Shown piece by piece: positions 9,449 to 20,679 of a DNA stretch of 64,000 nt. Source of the stretch: Chalciporus piperatus (Eukaryota; Basidiomycota; Agaricomycetes; Boletales; Boletaceae); the NCBI GenBank assembly GCA_038093975.1, contig JBBPTG010000064.1, positions 1 to 64,000 of the forward strand, written 5' to 3'. The notes beneath the pieces were generated by a model. That model did not search any database and was not told the origin of the DNA. It saw only the letters and a program-made list of their open reading frames with translations. Position 1 is the first letter of the stretch; every line of letters starts with the position of its first letter. The position numbers and the translations under genes are program-made.

Positions 9449-9923
9449 ACCTTATTAGAAAAGTAAAAACCAGACCCGAGAACACTATTCATCATAGAAA
9501 CCCATGGGTAAACCCATCATGGGTATGGGTGTGGGTATGGTCCCAGATACCCGTGGGTATACCCATGTTGTTCCCTAATTCTGCTTGTGTCTTTCAGTCT
9601 CCTGCAGTTCCCCTATACCCTGTGTTAGCATTGAGTAGAACCAGCTTCATACATTGGTTTCATTAGAGTGTTGTATTGGTGTTATTATACGACAGTGAAT
9701 ATATTCATTGTTGTGAAATTTATGTGATAATCAGGTGCTGCAGTGAATATTGTCCAGATAGTGATAGGTGTCTTGTCTATGAAAAGGTGTCATGACAACA
9801 AGAGAAGAACATTAAGGGAGGTTCTAAGTATTATAATATCTTCTCACAATGCTCTCGCTCGTATCTACAGCTGTGAGGGGGATTTATTTTGGTGATAAAC
9901 TGCCTACCAAGCTGTGTAACACC
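9449..9923. other. Intergenic, with short TGGGTA/ACCCAT repeats
   Basis: This is AT-rich sequence between the retrotransposon pile and the 3' end of BIR1. At about 9500-9570 it has a cluster of CCATGGGTA, TGGGTATGGGTG and ATACCCATG repeats on both strands that could fold back. I see no gene. Confidence 0.6.
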
Positions 9924-10987
9924 TCACAACTCATCAATACATTTCCTCAGTGCCGCCGCCTTCTGCTTAAATAGCTCTATCTGTCGCTGACCATCACTCA
10001 GAAGTTTTTCGTGACTGAGGCCAATCTCCTGTCGTAGCCACTGTTCCAGGGACATTGCTCTCTCCTGAGGTGTGAGGAACTGCGAACACACAACTACAGG
10101 TTGTCCGGCAGGCGACGTTGATAGCGTTGGGTCGCGCTGAGGCATCATAGTGAATGAAGAAGGGTTTGGCTTGCTGGGCACGCCGGGTGACGGAGGTCTG
10201 GTGGATGGAGAAGATGCTCTTGAGCCGTTCGGAAACGGTGGGCTTTGACTGCGACCGGAGACAACGCGGCTCGGTGACGGAGAGTGGTGCACAGGGGACG
10301 CGGCGAGAAAGGGGCAAGCATCTCCCGATTTACTGTCCCGTTTGTGGTGTTCTTGACTGGAGTAAACTAAGCATGGAGGCTTCTGCGAGATAATGGACGT
10401 ACATTGGGTCATCATCTTTTTCCCAGCCACCTAGTGAAAGGTTGCAATACAAGCAAGTTACTGTATCATCACCCGCGACTTGCGGAGTGTACACAAAGCC
10501 AGCTTGCGCCATCTCGCTCTTCGTGAGCCAAGAAATATACACAAAAGATGCAATATACCTTGAGTGAGGTTGCACTATGCCCAGCTACTCCGTCATGGGG
10601 CCACCAGTTCTGGCCAAAGGTGCCCAACCGGGCCTTCTCCATCGCTTTGCTAGAGGGTCCCTCGTCATCTACGTCATCTATTAGGCCACAGCGGACGAGA
10701 GCCCATGGACAAGAATTCTGGCATTTCGTGTAATGGATCGCGAAGGGATCGTCGTCTGCGTCCCAGTCGCTGAGCTCTTTTCCACATAAGAAGCAGGTTA
10801 CGGAGTCTCTGTCGTCCCAACTCGGGTTGAAGTAAAACCCTGCCTCTGCCAGAGTGTTCGCATTTGCCTTGAATTCCAAAGAATGAGGCCACTTGACAGA
10901 GGCGGTTGTGGAAGACTTTTTGTTTGGATTCCGTTTGACACGTTTTGCCTTCTGGAAAGAGTGTATCCGCGCCTGAAGAGATTGCAT
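9924..10987 (-). CDS. bir1: Survivin-like protein with two BIR domains (BIR1)
   Basis: Exons on the minus strand: 10987-10559, 10518-10403, 10356-9924, giving 325 residues. The first BIR repeat has C-x2-C-x16-H-x7-C (CFLCGKELSDW...DDDPFAIH). The second has CLYCNLSLGGW, and splicing at a GTACGT donor restores DDPIQEHHKR before CPFL. The middle is Ser/Pro-rich. The C-terminal helix (SLEQWLRQEIGLSHEKL) resembles the region by which fungal Bir1 joins the chromosomal passenger complex with INCENP and Aurora. The start is the ATG at 10987, giving MQSLQARIHSF; the frame is open further up but without ATG. Likely role: centromere/spindle control, not caspase inhibition. Confidence 0.88.
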
Positions 10988-11084
10988 TCGTGACTCGAGG
11001 ATATCCACGGTGAGCTTGGTCTGAGCATCGCCACACGCGACGCGAAGCCATTGTATTCGCACGTGACCTTTGTGTTCGGGAGCA
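10988..11084. promoter_or_regulatory. Shared divergent promoter of BIR1 and WAPL
   Basis: Only 97 bases (151 if WAPL starts at 11139) separate the two divergent start codons. ACGCGACGCGAA at 11035-11046 contains two overlapping MCB/SCB-like cores (ACGCG, CGCGAA), the fungal G1/S promoter signal. Co-expression at the cell-cycle stage of cohesion is inferred, not shown. Confidence 0.5.
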
Positions 11085-13541
11085 ATGGACCTCGACCTTG
11101 CATGTTCAAGCTCAAGCTCAAGCTTGTATCAGAACCTGATGCAGCGCACGTACGGACGCAGGCGAAGACGGTCAGGGCTCCAATCCCAACCCCAGGAACA
11201 CAGACCATCTCCAACTCCCGAGCCTGCCGCCTCTCGCGATCCATCAGCTGATTCCTCCCCTTCGCGGAAGCGCCAGAAGGTCTTCGTCGAGCTTGCAACT
11301 CCATCGCGCGAGAGGGAACCAACCCCAGAAAGTTCCACTCAGTCACCTCCAGATAACCCCCCGACACGAAATATTAGGACGTATGCTGGGCGATCTCGGT
11401 CCTTCCTGGTTGCTCTCCCTGTTGCAGCTACAGATCCAGCGAGTGCCGTTCAGGACGACTCGGGAATCCACGAATCATATGCTGACCTGCGCACCCGCTG
11501 GGGAATCGACAATTCCGAGGATGACCCACGGCCCGACCAAGAAGAATCCCCATCACAAACGTCTGCGAGACTCGACCACCCTACATCACAGCCGATCCAA
11601 CCTTCTCTTCCCGCCGGTATGATGAATGATTTGAAGAGCATTACGGAGCTTCGAAGTAAGGGAGAAAGTAGACGATTCTTGGATGAGGTAGGGTATCTAT
11701 TTGAGGGACTTGACAGCACGAGTGCTATTGGCTTGCGGCGGGCGAGGTGGGCATCCCTTCATCGACGTTGTTTCTATTTTCACCGTACTACAGTGCTCTC
11801 GAAGTTGTAAATAAACTGTGCGACCCTGCTTTCAACCGACGGGCGAAGGCATCCGACTTTTATATCCGCACCTGGGATAAGTTCTGGACCTCAAGAGCAG
11901 GGACAAGTGACAAGGTATGCTTACACTGGAGTTCTTATTTGAGATTTCTTGTGACTTCTATTAGATATTTGATGCCACTATCACTTTCTTTGCCGCATTG
12001 GCCGCAAGAGACTCGCGTACTCTGCTGGAGGTTTCTCAGCAAAAAGACTTCGTTCCCGTCCTTGTCGAAATATTGAGTTCCTTGGACCACAAGAAGGACG
12101 TGCTTTCGTTGAATCTTGCGGCTGGCCAGGATGCTGACCTCAAGTCCTTTGGAGTTTTGAGAACTGAGGCTCTCCCCGTCAGTTTTGCTGTGAATATCGA
12201 ATGTATGTATGGGACTAAATACATTCTGTAGATCAAGTCACTTGTGGGAGTAGTCTCAAAAGAATCAATTTTATCCGCTGCGAATAAGGTTTGTCCCGGA
12301 GTAATATTGCGTTTGCTCGATCTCAAAAACCTCAGCCCTCAGCCCGCTTTTTCATTTCGCATACTCTCGCCTCCCTACCACCATCGTTTTTAAGGGCACA
12401 ATACCTGCCCGCGTTGCTCAGGAGCTTGAGGGCTGAACTTGACCTCCTGGGACCACGTATCACTGCATTTGAATCCGGTCTCCCTCTATTGCCAACAATC
12501 AGCGTAACACGGGCTGAAGTTCCTTCCCTCTACCACATCGAAGCATGTCTCCGCCTTCTAGACTCGTACCTCCTCGCACGTTGGTCCCCAGTAGATGCAG
12601 CAGGCGACTACTTTTCCAACAGTTTTCCTCCCATTGATGGGTTCGCCTCGGAGCTGCTTTCGCTTTGTGTGGTGTCCTCTCGCACTATGCGAGAAAGTTC
12701 GTGTGAGGAGGAAATCGCTGTAGGTAAGGTGACTTGCCTACGACTCACGCTAGCAAAACTCATGGTTTCGCTAGCGCGAAAATGTCTCTGCAGTGCTCTC
12801 CGAGTGCTTACACTTTTGTCGCACGATAATCAATGGTGGTGTGGTGCGACGTTGGAGGAGAGTTATGCGCTCCCATTCACCACATTGATAGCGATGCAGT
12901 CTCAAGCAAGGTGGTCGGAATCCCAAACCACGGAGTCTCGGATTAGTTCTGTTGAGGCCTTCGACCTCCTATGTCTTGCTTTAGGGCTAGTCATGAACTG
13001 GGCAACACTGAGCCCTAAAGTAACTAGCCTTTCCAGAGTTAAATGTGAGCGCTAACTTCAGTATTTCCGCAAATTCTTACGAGTTCGTTTCCCAGCAATA
13101 GATTCCGCGTGTCCCGGTTCACGCCTTTGCGTAAGAGCTTGCCACTGTCCTCACCAGAAATCAATTTTGGAGTGCCTCGCAGCCCTATATATCCAATACT
13201 CCGATAGCCAGCAAAACGATCTCCCCGAAGCTATCTTTCTAAGAGGATACACTGCGGTACTACTGGGGCTGCTCATCAGAAATGATCCCACCAACCAGAC
13301 AATCATCTTGGCTAAATTGCCGGGAGTCTCGCGATCTGACAGGGCGAAGTCGCTAATTACCCACTGTCGCTCGTTTCTAGATCTTTATACCGATACCACG
13401 ACTCTACCGTCCTCAGATTCTCCGCGTGCCACCCCGGAATTCACCCTTGATGGTAATCCTCGACCAAAGACGTGGGATAAGAGAGGGGAGGAAATCGCTC
13501 GTGGCGTAATTGCATCTCTAGAAGTACTATGCGATGATTAA
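11085..13541 (+). CDS. wapl: WAPL-like cohesin release factor
   Basis: Exons 11085-11746, 11794-11914, 11965-12177, 12232-12288, 12336-13044 and 13096-13541 give 735 residues. The N-terminus is basic and disordered (RTYGRRRRR, many Ser/Pro and KR). The WAPL domain starts near SITELRSKGESRRFLDEV, continues through LRRASALEVVNKLCDPAF, and goes on through helical repeats to NPRPKTWDKRGEEI. WAPL opens the cohesin ring with Pds5 and removes it from chromatin. The first ATG is 11085; the ATG at 11139 gives MQRTYGRRRR, closer to the conserved family start, and is a real alternative. It is divergent from BIR1 and convergent with tRNase Z. Confidence 0.88.
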
Positions 13542-13545
13542 TATA

Positions 13546-16500
13546 CTAAGGGAGATCAGCTTCTACTATCTGCGCCGTGTCGCAATGATTATCATCCTCG
13601 AGCTCAATGAAACTCTGTTCGATGGCTTTCATGTAAACGTTCATCTTCCACATATCGCCGATCTTGATGTTGGCATGGTCAAAGGCCAGAGCTAATGTCG
13701 GATCTCCAGGATTGCGTTCCGTCGTCACGGATGGAGGCATCGTAGGGTACCTCGCAGAAAAATGAGTGAGCAATATGTTGCGGGCGTTCATCCTATCAAT
13801 CAAATTCAGCGATGCTAACCTTGTTGACATAAAATGTGCTCAAACCTTTTCCCAATTCCAATCGCCTGGCCGACGGTACTGTGCATCTTGGCAGCGGCCA
13901 TTTCAGCTTGATCGTTAGCCATAGTTGCTTCATGGATGAGGAGAGTTGCGTCCACTCCAGCCTCCACCAGTTTCTGGGTAGGGATGGTGTCTCCCGAGTA
14001 TCTGACGGGGCCAGTAAGTATTTGATGAAGTAAATAAAGATTGTGCTTACACGATGCTCCATCCATCGGCATGTTTGATGATCGCACCATGGCAAGTCGT
14101 TCGATGGTTCACATCGACGCTTCGGAAACTCTCCAAGCCAAGTGAGGTACATAGGTCGTGCAGCGCTAGAATGGAACTTGTTCCCAATCTGAGTGACAGG
14201 ACAAAAATGTACAAGTGCCTGCACACCTTCCGGAAGCTTCCTGAAGCTGTGAAGAAAAAAAATCGTTCTTCCAATGGATGGCGTCGACCAAAATTGGAAT
14301 AACTGGGCTTTTAGAACCGAGTGAAAGGCCGAGGTCTTCGAGTGCAGCGTAGTCGCGAAGATATACAAAAACATTATCATGACCCACAACATACAGGGGT
14401 GTATCTGAAGGAGGATCAAGCTGCGTGGTTTAACTCGTGACGCTCTTTCAAATCGATGACAGGGACGTACTCGCTGCCTCATGGCTAGTATCTTCGCCAA
14501 ACCGATGTGGTGATCTCCGTGCATGTGGCTGATAAAGATACACCTCAGCTCACGGAGGACCTGCCATACGTTACAAGTTGACGACAGGTCATCTCCGAAC
14601 TTCCGAGCTAGTTGGCCCCATGTCCCTTCCCCGGCATCGAATAGGACGTAGCCACGGTCAGGGATGTGGATAAGCGTCGCAGAAACTGATAATACATGAG
14701 CGTAACAGCAGGCGCCGTGAATTTCGGACCAACCGTTTCTGTATTTACTCGGGATTGCGCTGCCCGTTCCTAACGGACATATTGTCACATCTCCACCACA
14801 AACACCCACCGGTTTTGCGCGTGTAACCAAAGACTGAGCTTCTGCGAAGCTGCTTCGGGTTAATTCTGGCAAAACCAACGGAGAGTCCGAAGACACTACG
14901 GGGTGGAAAAGATCGTGTGTCTCGGCATCTATGTTCTGTGTTGGCGGACGTGGTGGGTGCAAGTTTACCACCATGTTTGCCCGCATGGCAGTAGTGTTAG
15001 CAGGAAGTCCGAGAACATCTTTGCAACGTTGTTAACCCGAGGTTTAAGCACTATTACTGGAAAGGTACACACCACTGATAGCTCGGTCTGCACTGCACGA
15101 ATACTTTTGTAAGGGGAAGATGTCGGAGTCGAGTTGGTGTAGTCGGAGCTGACTATATGCAACGCTCGTGAACGTGACTGGGTTTGGTAGATGTCTACGC
15201 GAGGCAATGATATGCTGGCAGATCGTAAATCATCCACATCCTTCGTTCGTGAGATGAGTCTTGTAACGTACATGCACCTCAGGCCCGAAACCTTTCATGA
15301 ATGTCTTGTATCGTTCGTCTTCAAGGACACCATCCCCACAGAGATGAAATATAGCTCTGACAACATGTTGTTTCGAGTCTTTTGCATCCTTCCACAGGTA
15401 TCTTGAAAAATGGGCGGAATTACTGAAACCTGAAAGAAGAGCAGGTATGTGTCCCAATGTCGGCGTGTCAAAGATTAGCACGACCTACAAAAAGGTTAAA
15501 CTTTCTTCTACAGCAGATCGATGGAGAGGCTCACTCCCGGGGTGACTCTCTCCCCAATGCAGTCCTCGGGCTTAATCTCACGCTCGACAACATTGCCATC
15601 GGTGTCTTTGACTTGGACAGTGACACACTCTCCCTTGATGAGTCTCGCTCGTAAAGGCCCACGGGGCAGACCTAAAGCGACGGCTTTTCGCTCATCAAAT
15701 TTTCCACGGATGCGAGGTCCTACGATTGCGTATGCTACCGTAGATTTGAGTGTGGGAGCAGAAGAACCGATGAGAGTTCGTTCAGGAACAGGAAGCGGTC
15801 GACTAAATCCTGGTGGGGGGGAAACGCGCGTTGATCTCGAATGCTCCATGGTGGGCTTGGTGCTGCTGCTGTCTGCTTTTTGCTGTCCTTGGCGTGTTCC
15901 CGCGGTCTTGTCGGCAGAGGTCCGCAGTGGCATCAGGATCGCAGGGAACATGGATTGGATCACCAAGCGCCTCCAGGCTTGGGCCGCCTCGCCGCTCAAA
16001 TTCGCGGGATCAAAATCGCGCGGGGTCGTGCTCTCGTAGCGAGGCTCTGGTGCTGAGGTGACCCTCGCCAAGGATTGGGACGTGGCTACTCGATAAAACG
16101 GTCGCTTGGAAGACCTTTCAGGAGAGTCTTCACGTGGTCGCTTCGATGAATCCGCAACATCATCGGGAGGGCGACGTTGTTGTGAAAGAGGTTCGGTAGG
16201 CACGATGGGCAGTGCAAAAACCGATATATTGTCGTCTTTGTATACAGGTCCATCGTCCGATTCCGTCGATGAAGGTAGAACTAGGGGGACTTCTGTCGGA
16301 GTGACAACGACGTTATCGCTTGAGGATGTTTGCCACAGGACAACTACATCAGAGGGAGGATATAGCTCACCGATAAGTATACTTTCGCATGGATGCCATC
16401 AAGTGCAAAAGCCCTGATGGTCCTGTGATCTGAATACGGGGATGGCCAGCATCGGCCAAGCTCATGAGCAGCCCTGGGACCCAAACCAGGTCGAACGAGA

Positions 16501-16939
16501 TCCAATATGTGGTGTAGGTAGAACAGGACATACCGGGAAGACCACTGGCACGCTGTGTGCCTGCAGACGTGAGGAAGAGTGCGCGTGTTTTCTTCCAGTT
16601 CTGTCGACTCTGGAGGAATGCTCTGGTGGTATTTTCCCCGACATTGAACATATACTTGGCAGAATCGAATGTGATGACCACTGTTGGCTCGGTGTCAGCC
16701 GAGACTGTACTTAGAACGGAGGCATTCCAAAGCATTGAGACGAAGTTTGTTGCTGAGCGGTGGAAGGGACGCGAGATTAACAGTTGTTGAGGTACTTTAT
16801 ACAGATTATGAGAACATAGTAGGCCGGCCAGCCTTACTGAAGTGAGCTTTGGGAGTATAACTTGCGTAGATGATACGTTTGATGGTTTGACGTTTGACCT
16901 CCAAGGTCGCCGACTCGCGAATATGGTCTCAATGCTCAT
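13546..16939 (-). CDS. trz1: Long-form tRNase Z (tRNA 3' endonuclease)
   Basis: Ten exons (minus): 16939-16534, 16473-16371, 16318-15535, 15484-15272, 15214-15073, 15018-14471, 14420-14227, 14188-14051, 14001-13846, 13792-13546; 976 residues. The enzyme removes 3' trailers from precursor tRNAs. The N-terminal half is a degenerate beta-lactamase fold (VGPRIRGKFDERKA, HIIASRRH). The C-terminal half is catalytic: GTGSAIPSKYRN, the metal site HMHGDH near residue 714, DGWSIVYSGDT, LIHEAT and LLTHFSARYP. About 68 residues rich in Arg/Ser precede a second Met (MLWNASVL) and look like a mitochondrial presequence, so dual mitochondrial/nuclear targeting is likely. The stop lies 4 bases from that of WAPL. 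Confidence 0.92.
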
Positions 16940-17413
16940 TGAATTATTTTTTTGCCATTATTTTTTCTCATAGTGGTCACGTGTTCACTGGTACAGCCAC
17001 TCCACCTCGATGACGCGGTCAAACTCCACAAAGGTTCCCATCAACTTCATGATCATGTTCCCATGCTCAAACTACTCCGGGTCGGAAATCAGAAGGATCA
17101 TCACGGACAATCTTTTCAAGCATGTCAGACACGGCCCCCTCTCCTCCGACACCTTGTGACTTGAATATTCGCCTGGCCTGTGACTCGGATTGGCTTCGAC
17201 GTCCCACCCATGTGTTCGTGGCTTCGAAAACCTCCTGTGATGATTTCGCACGAGAGACCGCTGTCTCCGGATAACCTTGAGCATCCCGCGCGCACCGTGA
17301 TGATGATCATGGGTCTCACTTTTTCGATGCCGTGCGGTCCGTCCGTCCCACTACGCTAGACGTATATAAGCTACTCTTTACCGTAGCGACTGTGAGTCAA
17401 ACGCGTTCTCAAA
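16940..17413. promoter_or_regulatory. Intergenic promoter region between tRNase Z and GH51 genes
   Basis: 474 bases separate two divergent starts. A TATA box (TATATAAG, 17363-17370) lies about 50 bases before the GH51 ATG. Short open frames on both strands here have no recognisable homology. I see no further gene. Confidence 0.5.
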
Positions 17414-20400
17414 ATGCTGTATCGTTTTCTTGGCTCTAATGTGCTGGCTGCCGTTCTGCTCGCGAGCCGTGCGACCGCCGCAACGGTGGTGGTTGTGAAC
17501 GGAACCGCGAGTCATGCGATCCCCCCACTCCTCTGTATGTTATTTTGTTCCCCTTTTTCATGTTACTGATAGAGTGCTGCCAGATGGACAGATGTTTGAG
17601 GCATGGTTGTCTCCTTCAGGCTTTACGCTCATCTAACGCATATATACTTTAAACTTAACAGGATATTAATGTGAGCGCCGCCATTCCCATCAACCCACCG
17701 GTACTAATACCCTTTGAATAGAATGTAAGACTTCAGACGTGAATTCCAGGCATCCATTAACAACTATGTAGAGTGGTGACGGTGGTATTTACGCGGAAAG
17801 TTAGTCAAGTCTACATTACCCTTCTGTGGTACTGACCTCTCCCCCTCCAGTGCTCCAGAATCGAGCATTCCAACAAGTCACACCGAGTAAGCAACTTATG
17901 GGCACTCCCCCAAATTTTAACTTACGATTGTGTTAACGATAGATACGACCGCTGCACTGTATGCTTGGAATGCTATCAAGGGCGCGGGGATCAACGTGAT
18001 CGCTGACCCATCACCTGTTTCTTTGGCACTCCCCAATTCTCTTCAGCTGACCATCCCGTCAGGGGCCTCTGAACAAGTCGGCTTTGGAAACAGAGGGTAC
18101 TATGGTTCGTAAAATTCTGCTCTTGTCCCAAAACATTTTTAACTCCACATTGTAAACAGGAATCCGGGTGAATCCAGAATGGACATATAACGCTTCCTTC
18201 TACTACAAATTCCCAGCGGCTTCCTCGTTCGAAGGAGCGGCCACCGTCGCACTGCAGAGTGCCACAGGCGAAACTTACGCCGCCGCTTCGGTCCCGATCA
18301 GCGGATCGCAAACAGCTTGGAAGCAGGTCGCTGTATCTTTGAAGCCGACGTCATCCCCCGCCTCCACGGAGAACAATTTCACGGTCACTTTCAACGGATC
18401 CGATGCAGCTGGTCAGACCATTGACTTCGCCATGTTTTCATTGTTCCCTCCAACTTTCAAGGGTCGCGAAAATGGTCTGAGAATCGATGTTGCAACTGTG
18501 CGTTATCTTTGTACCTCGATCCAATGAGCCACCCGCTAATTAACTCAAAGACTTTGTATGAAATGAAGTCTTCCTTCTTCCGTTTACCTGGTGGTAATAA
18601 TTTGGTTCGAGACAACGAGTTCTGCTCTACTCCTATGTTCTGACTGGTTCTGTAGGAGGTAAATCTCTCTGAACCAATCCGTCGTTAATGCAATAAGCAA
18701 ACAACCTTCAGGGCCAAACCTGGGACACCAGGTGGCAATGGAATGCCACCGTTGGCCCACTTGTCGACAGACCCGGTTCGTAGTGTCATTCATAACTTGC
18801 CAATGCTCAATCAGCGAATAGGCCGTATGGGAGACTGGGGTTACATCAACACCGAGTAAGTGATCAATACTCAATATTTTTCCGTCGGCGAGGTTGGCTA
18901 AGTTAAATGCAGTGGTCTCGGCCTTCTGGAGTACATGTACTTGTGTGAGGACATGGAGATGGAGCCAATCATGGCCGTCTGGGCAGGTTGGCCATCTTCA
19001 TTCAGGTTAAAATCCTTAAGTGAACATGCAATAGGTTACTCTCTCGATGGCAAGAGTCTTCCCGAAAACGAGTTGGGACCTTACATCCAGGCAGCTATTG
19101 ACCAGATCAACTTCGTCATTGGCGATCCCGCTACTAACGAATATGGTGCGTTTTCAAGTTGATTACTAGCACCAATCTGCCTAATTCCTTTCACAGCCGC
19201 CCTCCGCGCGTCTCTCGGACACCCTGAGCCATTCGTCCTCAACTACGTTGAGATCGGTAACGAAGACTTCTTCGCTTCTGAATCGTGAGTCTGCTCATGT
19301 GTTAGGCGGTCGTCGTGTCTGATCTCGTGCGAAAATGTCAGATACATATACCGTTGGAGAGATTTTGCGGGTAATCTGACTGCAACCTTCCCTCAACTTC
19401 GTGAGTATACTGTTGACTACCTGGCAAGGTTACTCATCACATTTCCCAAGATTTTATCGCGACTAGCTACCCATTCAACCCCATCTTGAACCCTGTTCCT
19501 ACGCAATATGACAACCATGTCTACTCAACCCCTGGTAGGTTAACGTTTGCGTCGTAGTATTCAGTGTTCTGAGCCTGTCAAAGAATACTTTATCGAGAAC
19601 GCGTTCTACTACGACGCGTACGAGGTAACGATTTAAACCACCCTGTGCACTAGGCCACATATTCATTTCCTCATTCTGGATAGCGAAACGGCACAACCTA
19701 CTTCCACGTAAGGCTTCCGCAGGGAGCCCTGCATTATATATGACTTACGTCTCTCCAGGGCGAGTATGCAGCTATCTCGACCAACGCTAGCGATGTATTT
19801 GGTTCAGAGGGACGTCTCATGTATCCAACCATCCAGAGTAAGTTATTGTGTCGCTGCATCACGGATTGCATTCATATCCCTCATCCAGGTTCTGTTGGAG
19901 AGGCTGCTTTCATGACCGGTTTCGAAAGAAATAGTGACATCGTCTTCGCTACTTCTTACGCACCTCTGCTGATGAACGTCGCCAACTACCAATGGGCAAG
20001 TTTTACTACCACTCAGGCTTCCTCGTGATCACTAACAAAACGCTTTAGACTCCCAACCTTGTCGCTTTCGAGTAGGCATTTAGATCTTTTTACTGGAACC
20101 TGCCATTGATCATAACTTTCCAGCGCTTCCAAAGTCTACCCTTCTACTAGCTACTATGTCCAGCAGGTATAGCTAAATTCGACTTCGCGCATCGTGCTCT
20201 TATGCTAATGTGTTGCCCACAGCTCTTCAGTACGCACCGAGGCACTGAATACCTGCCCAGCACACTGCCCACATACAATGGTACTTTGTACTGGAGCGTC
20301 ACTCGCGACACCCACCCCAACACCGTCCTCATCAAGGCAAGTAATGTTACATTCACTAGACAATCTTCTCAAGACAATTTGCTGCCCTACTAGGTTGTTA

Positions 20401-20618
20401 ACGCCGATGCTTCCCCCGCCCCGGTGACCTTTGTTTTACCCTTCAAGGTTTCTCCTGCTGGCCTTGTCACCGTGATCACTGGACCTGTTACAGCGAGCAA
20501 CACCCCTACGACGCCCGATGCCGTTCTTCCCATGACATCTCACATGACCTTCGCTCAGACGTTCAACTACACTGCTCCAGCATACAGTGTCAGCGCCCTG
20601 ACCGCACACATCTTGTAG
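17414..20618 (+). CDS. Secreted alpha-L-arabinofuranosidase, GH51 family, 25 exons
   Basis: Cleaves terminal arabinose from arabinoxylan and arabinan outside the cell. I reconstruct 25 exons (646 residues): 17414-17534, 17584-17600, 17662-17670, 17722-17724, 17772-17799, 17851-17886, 17943-18104, 18160-18497, 18551-18604, 18656-18658, 18712-18775, 18822-18855, 18913-18986, 19035-19145, 19197-19284, 19342-19400, 19451-19534, 19584-19624, 19684-19707, 19759-19837, 19889-19995, 20049-20071, 20124-20166, 20223-20336, 20394-20618. The start is a signal peptide (LAAVLLASRATA). Acid/base Glu is in IGNEDFF (about 374), nucleophile Glu in GEYAAIS (about 452), with RLPGGNNLEGQ between the N-terminal jelly-roll part and the barrel. 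Two exons are 3 bases long, and three introns begin GC. The least certain part is 17600-17772. Confidence 0.88.
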
Positions 20619-20679
20619 AGCTGGGGAGTAGATTACCACCTTCTGCGTCTTGCATGAAATAGGAACTTGTCGTCGTACA
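20619..20679. terminator. Short convergent 3' region between GH51 and HDAC genes
   Basis: Only 61 bases lie between the two stop codons, so the transcripts' 3' ends must overlap. No clear polyadenylation motif is visible. Confidence 0.4.
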
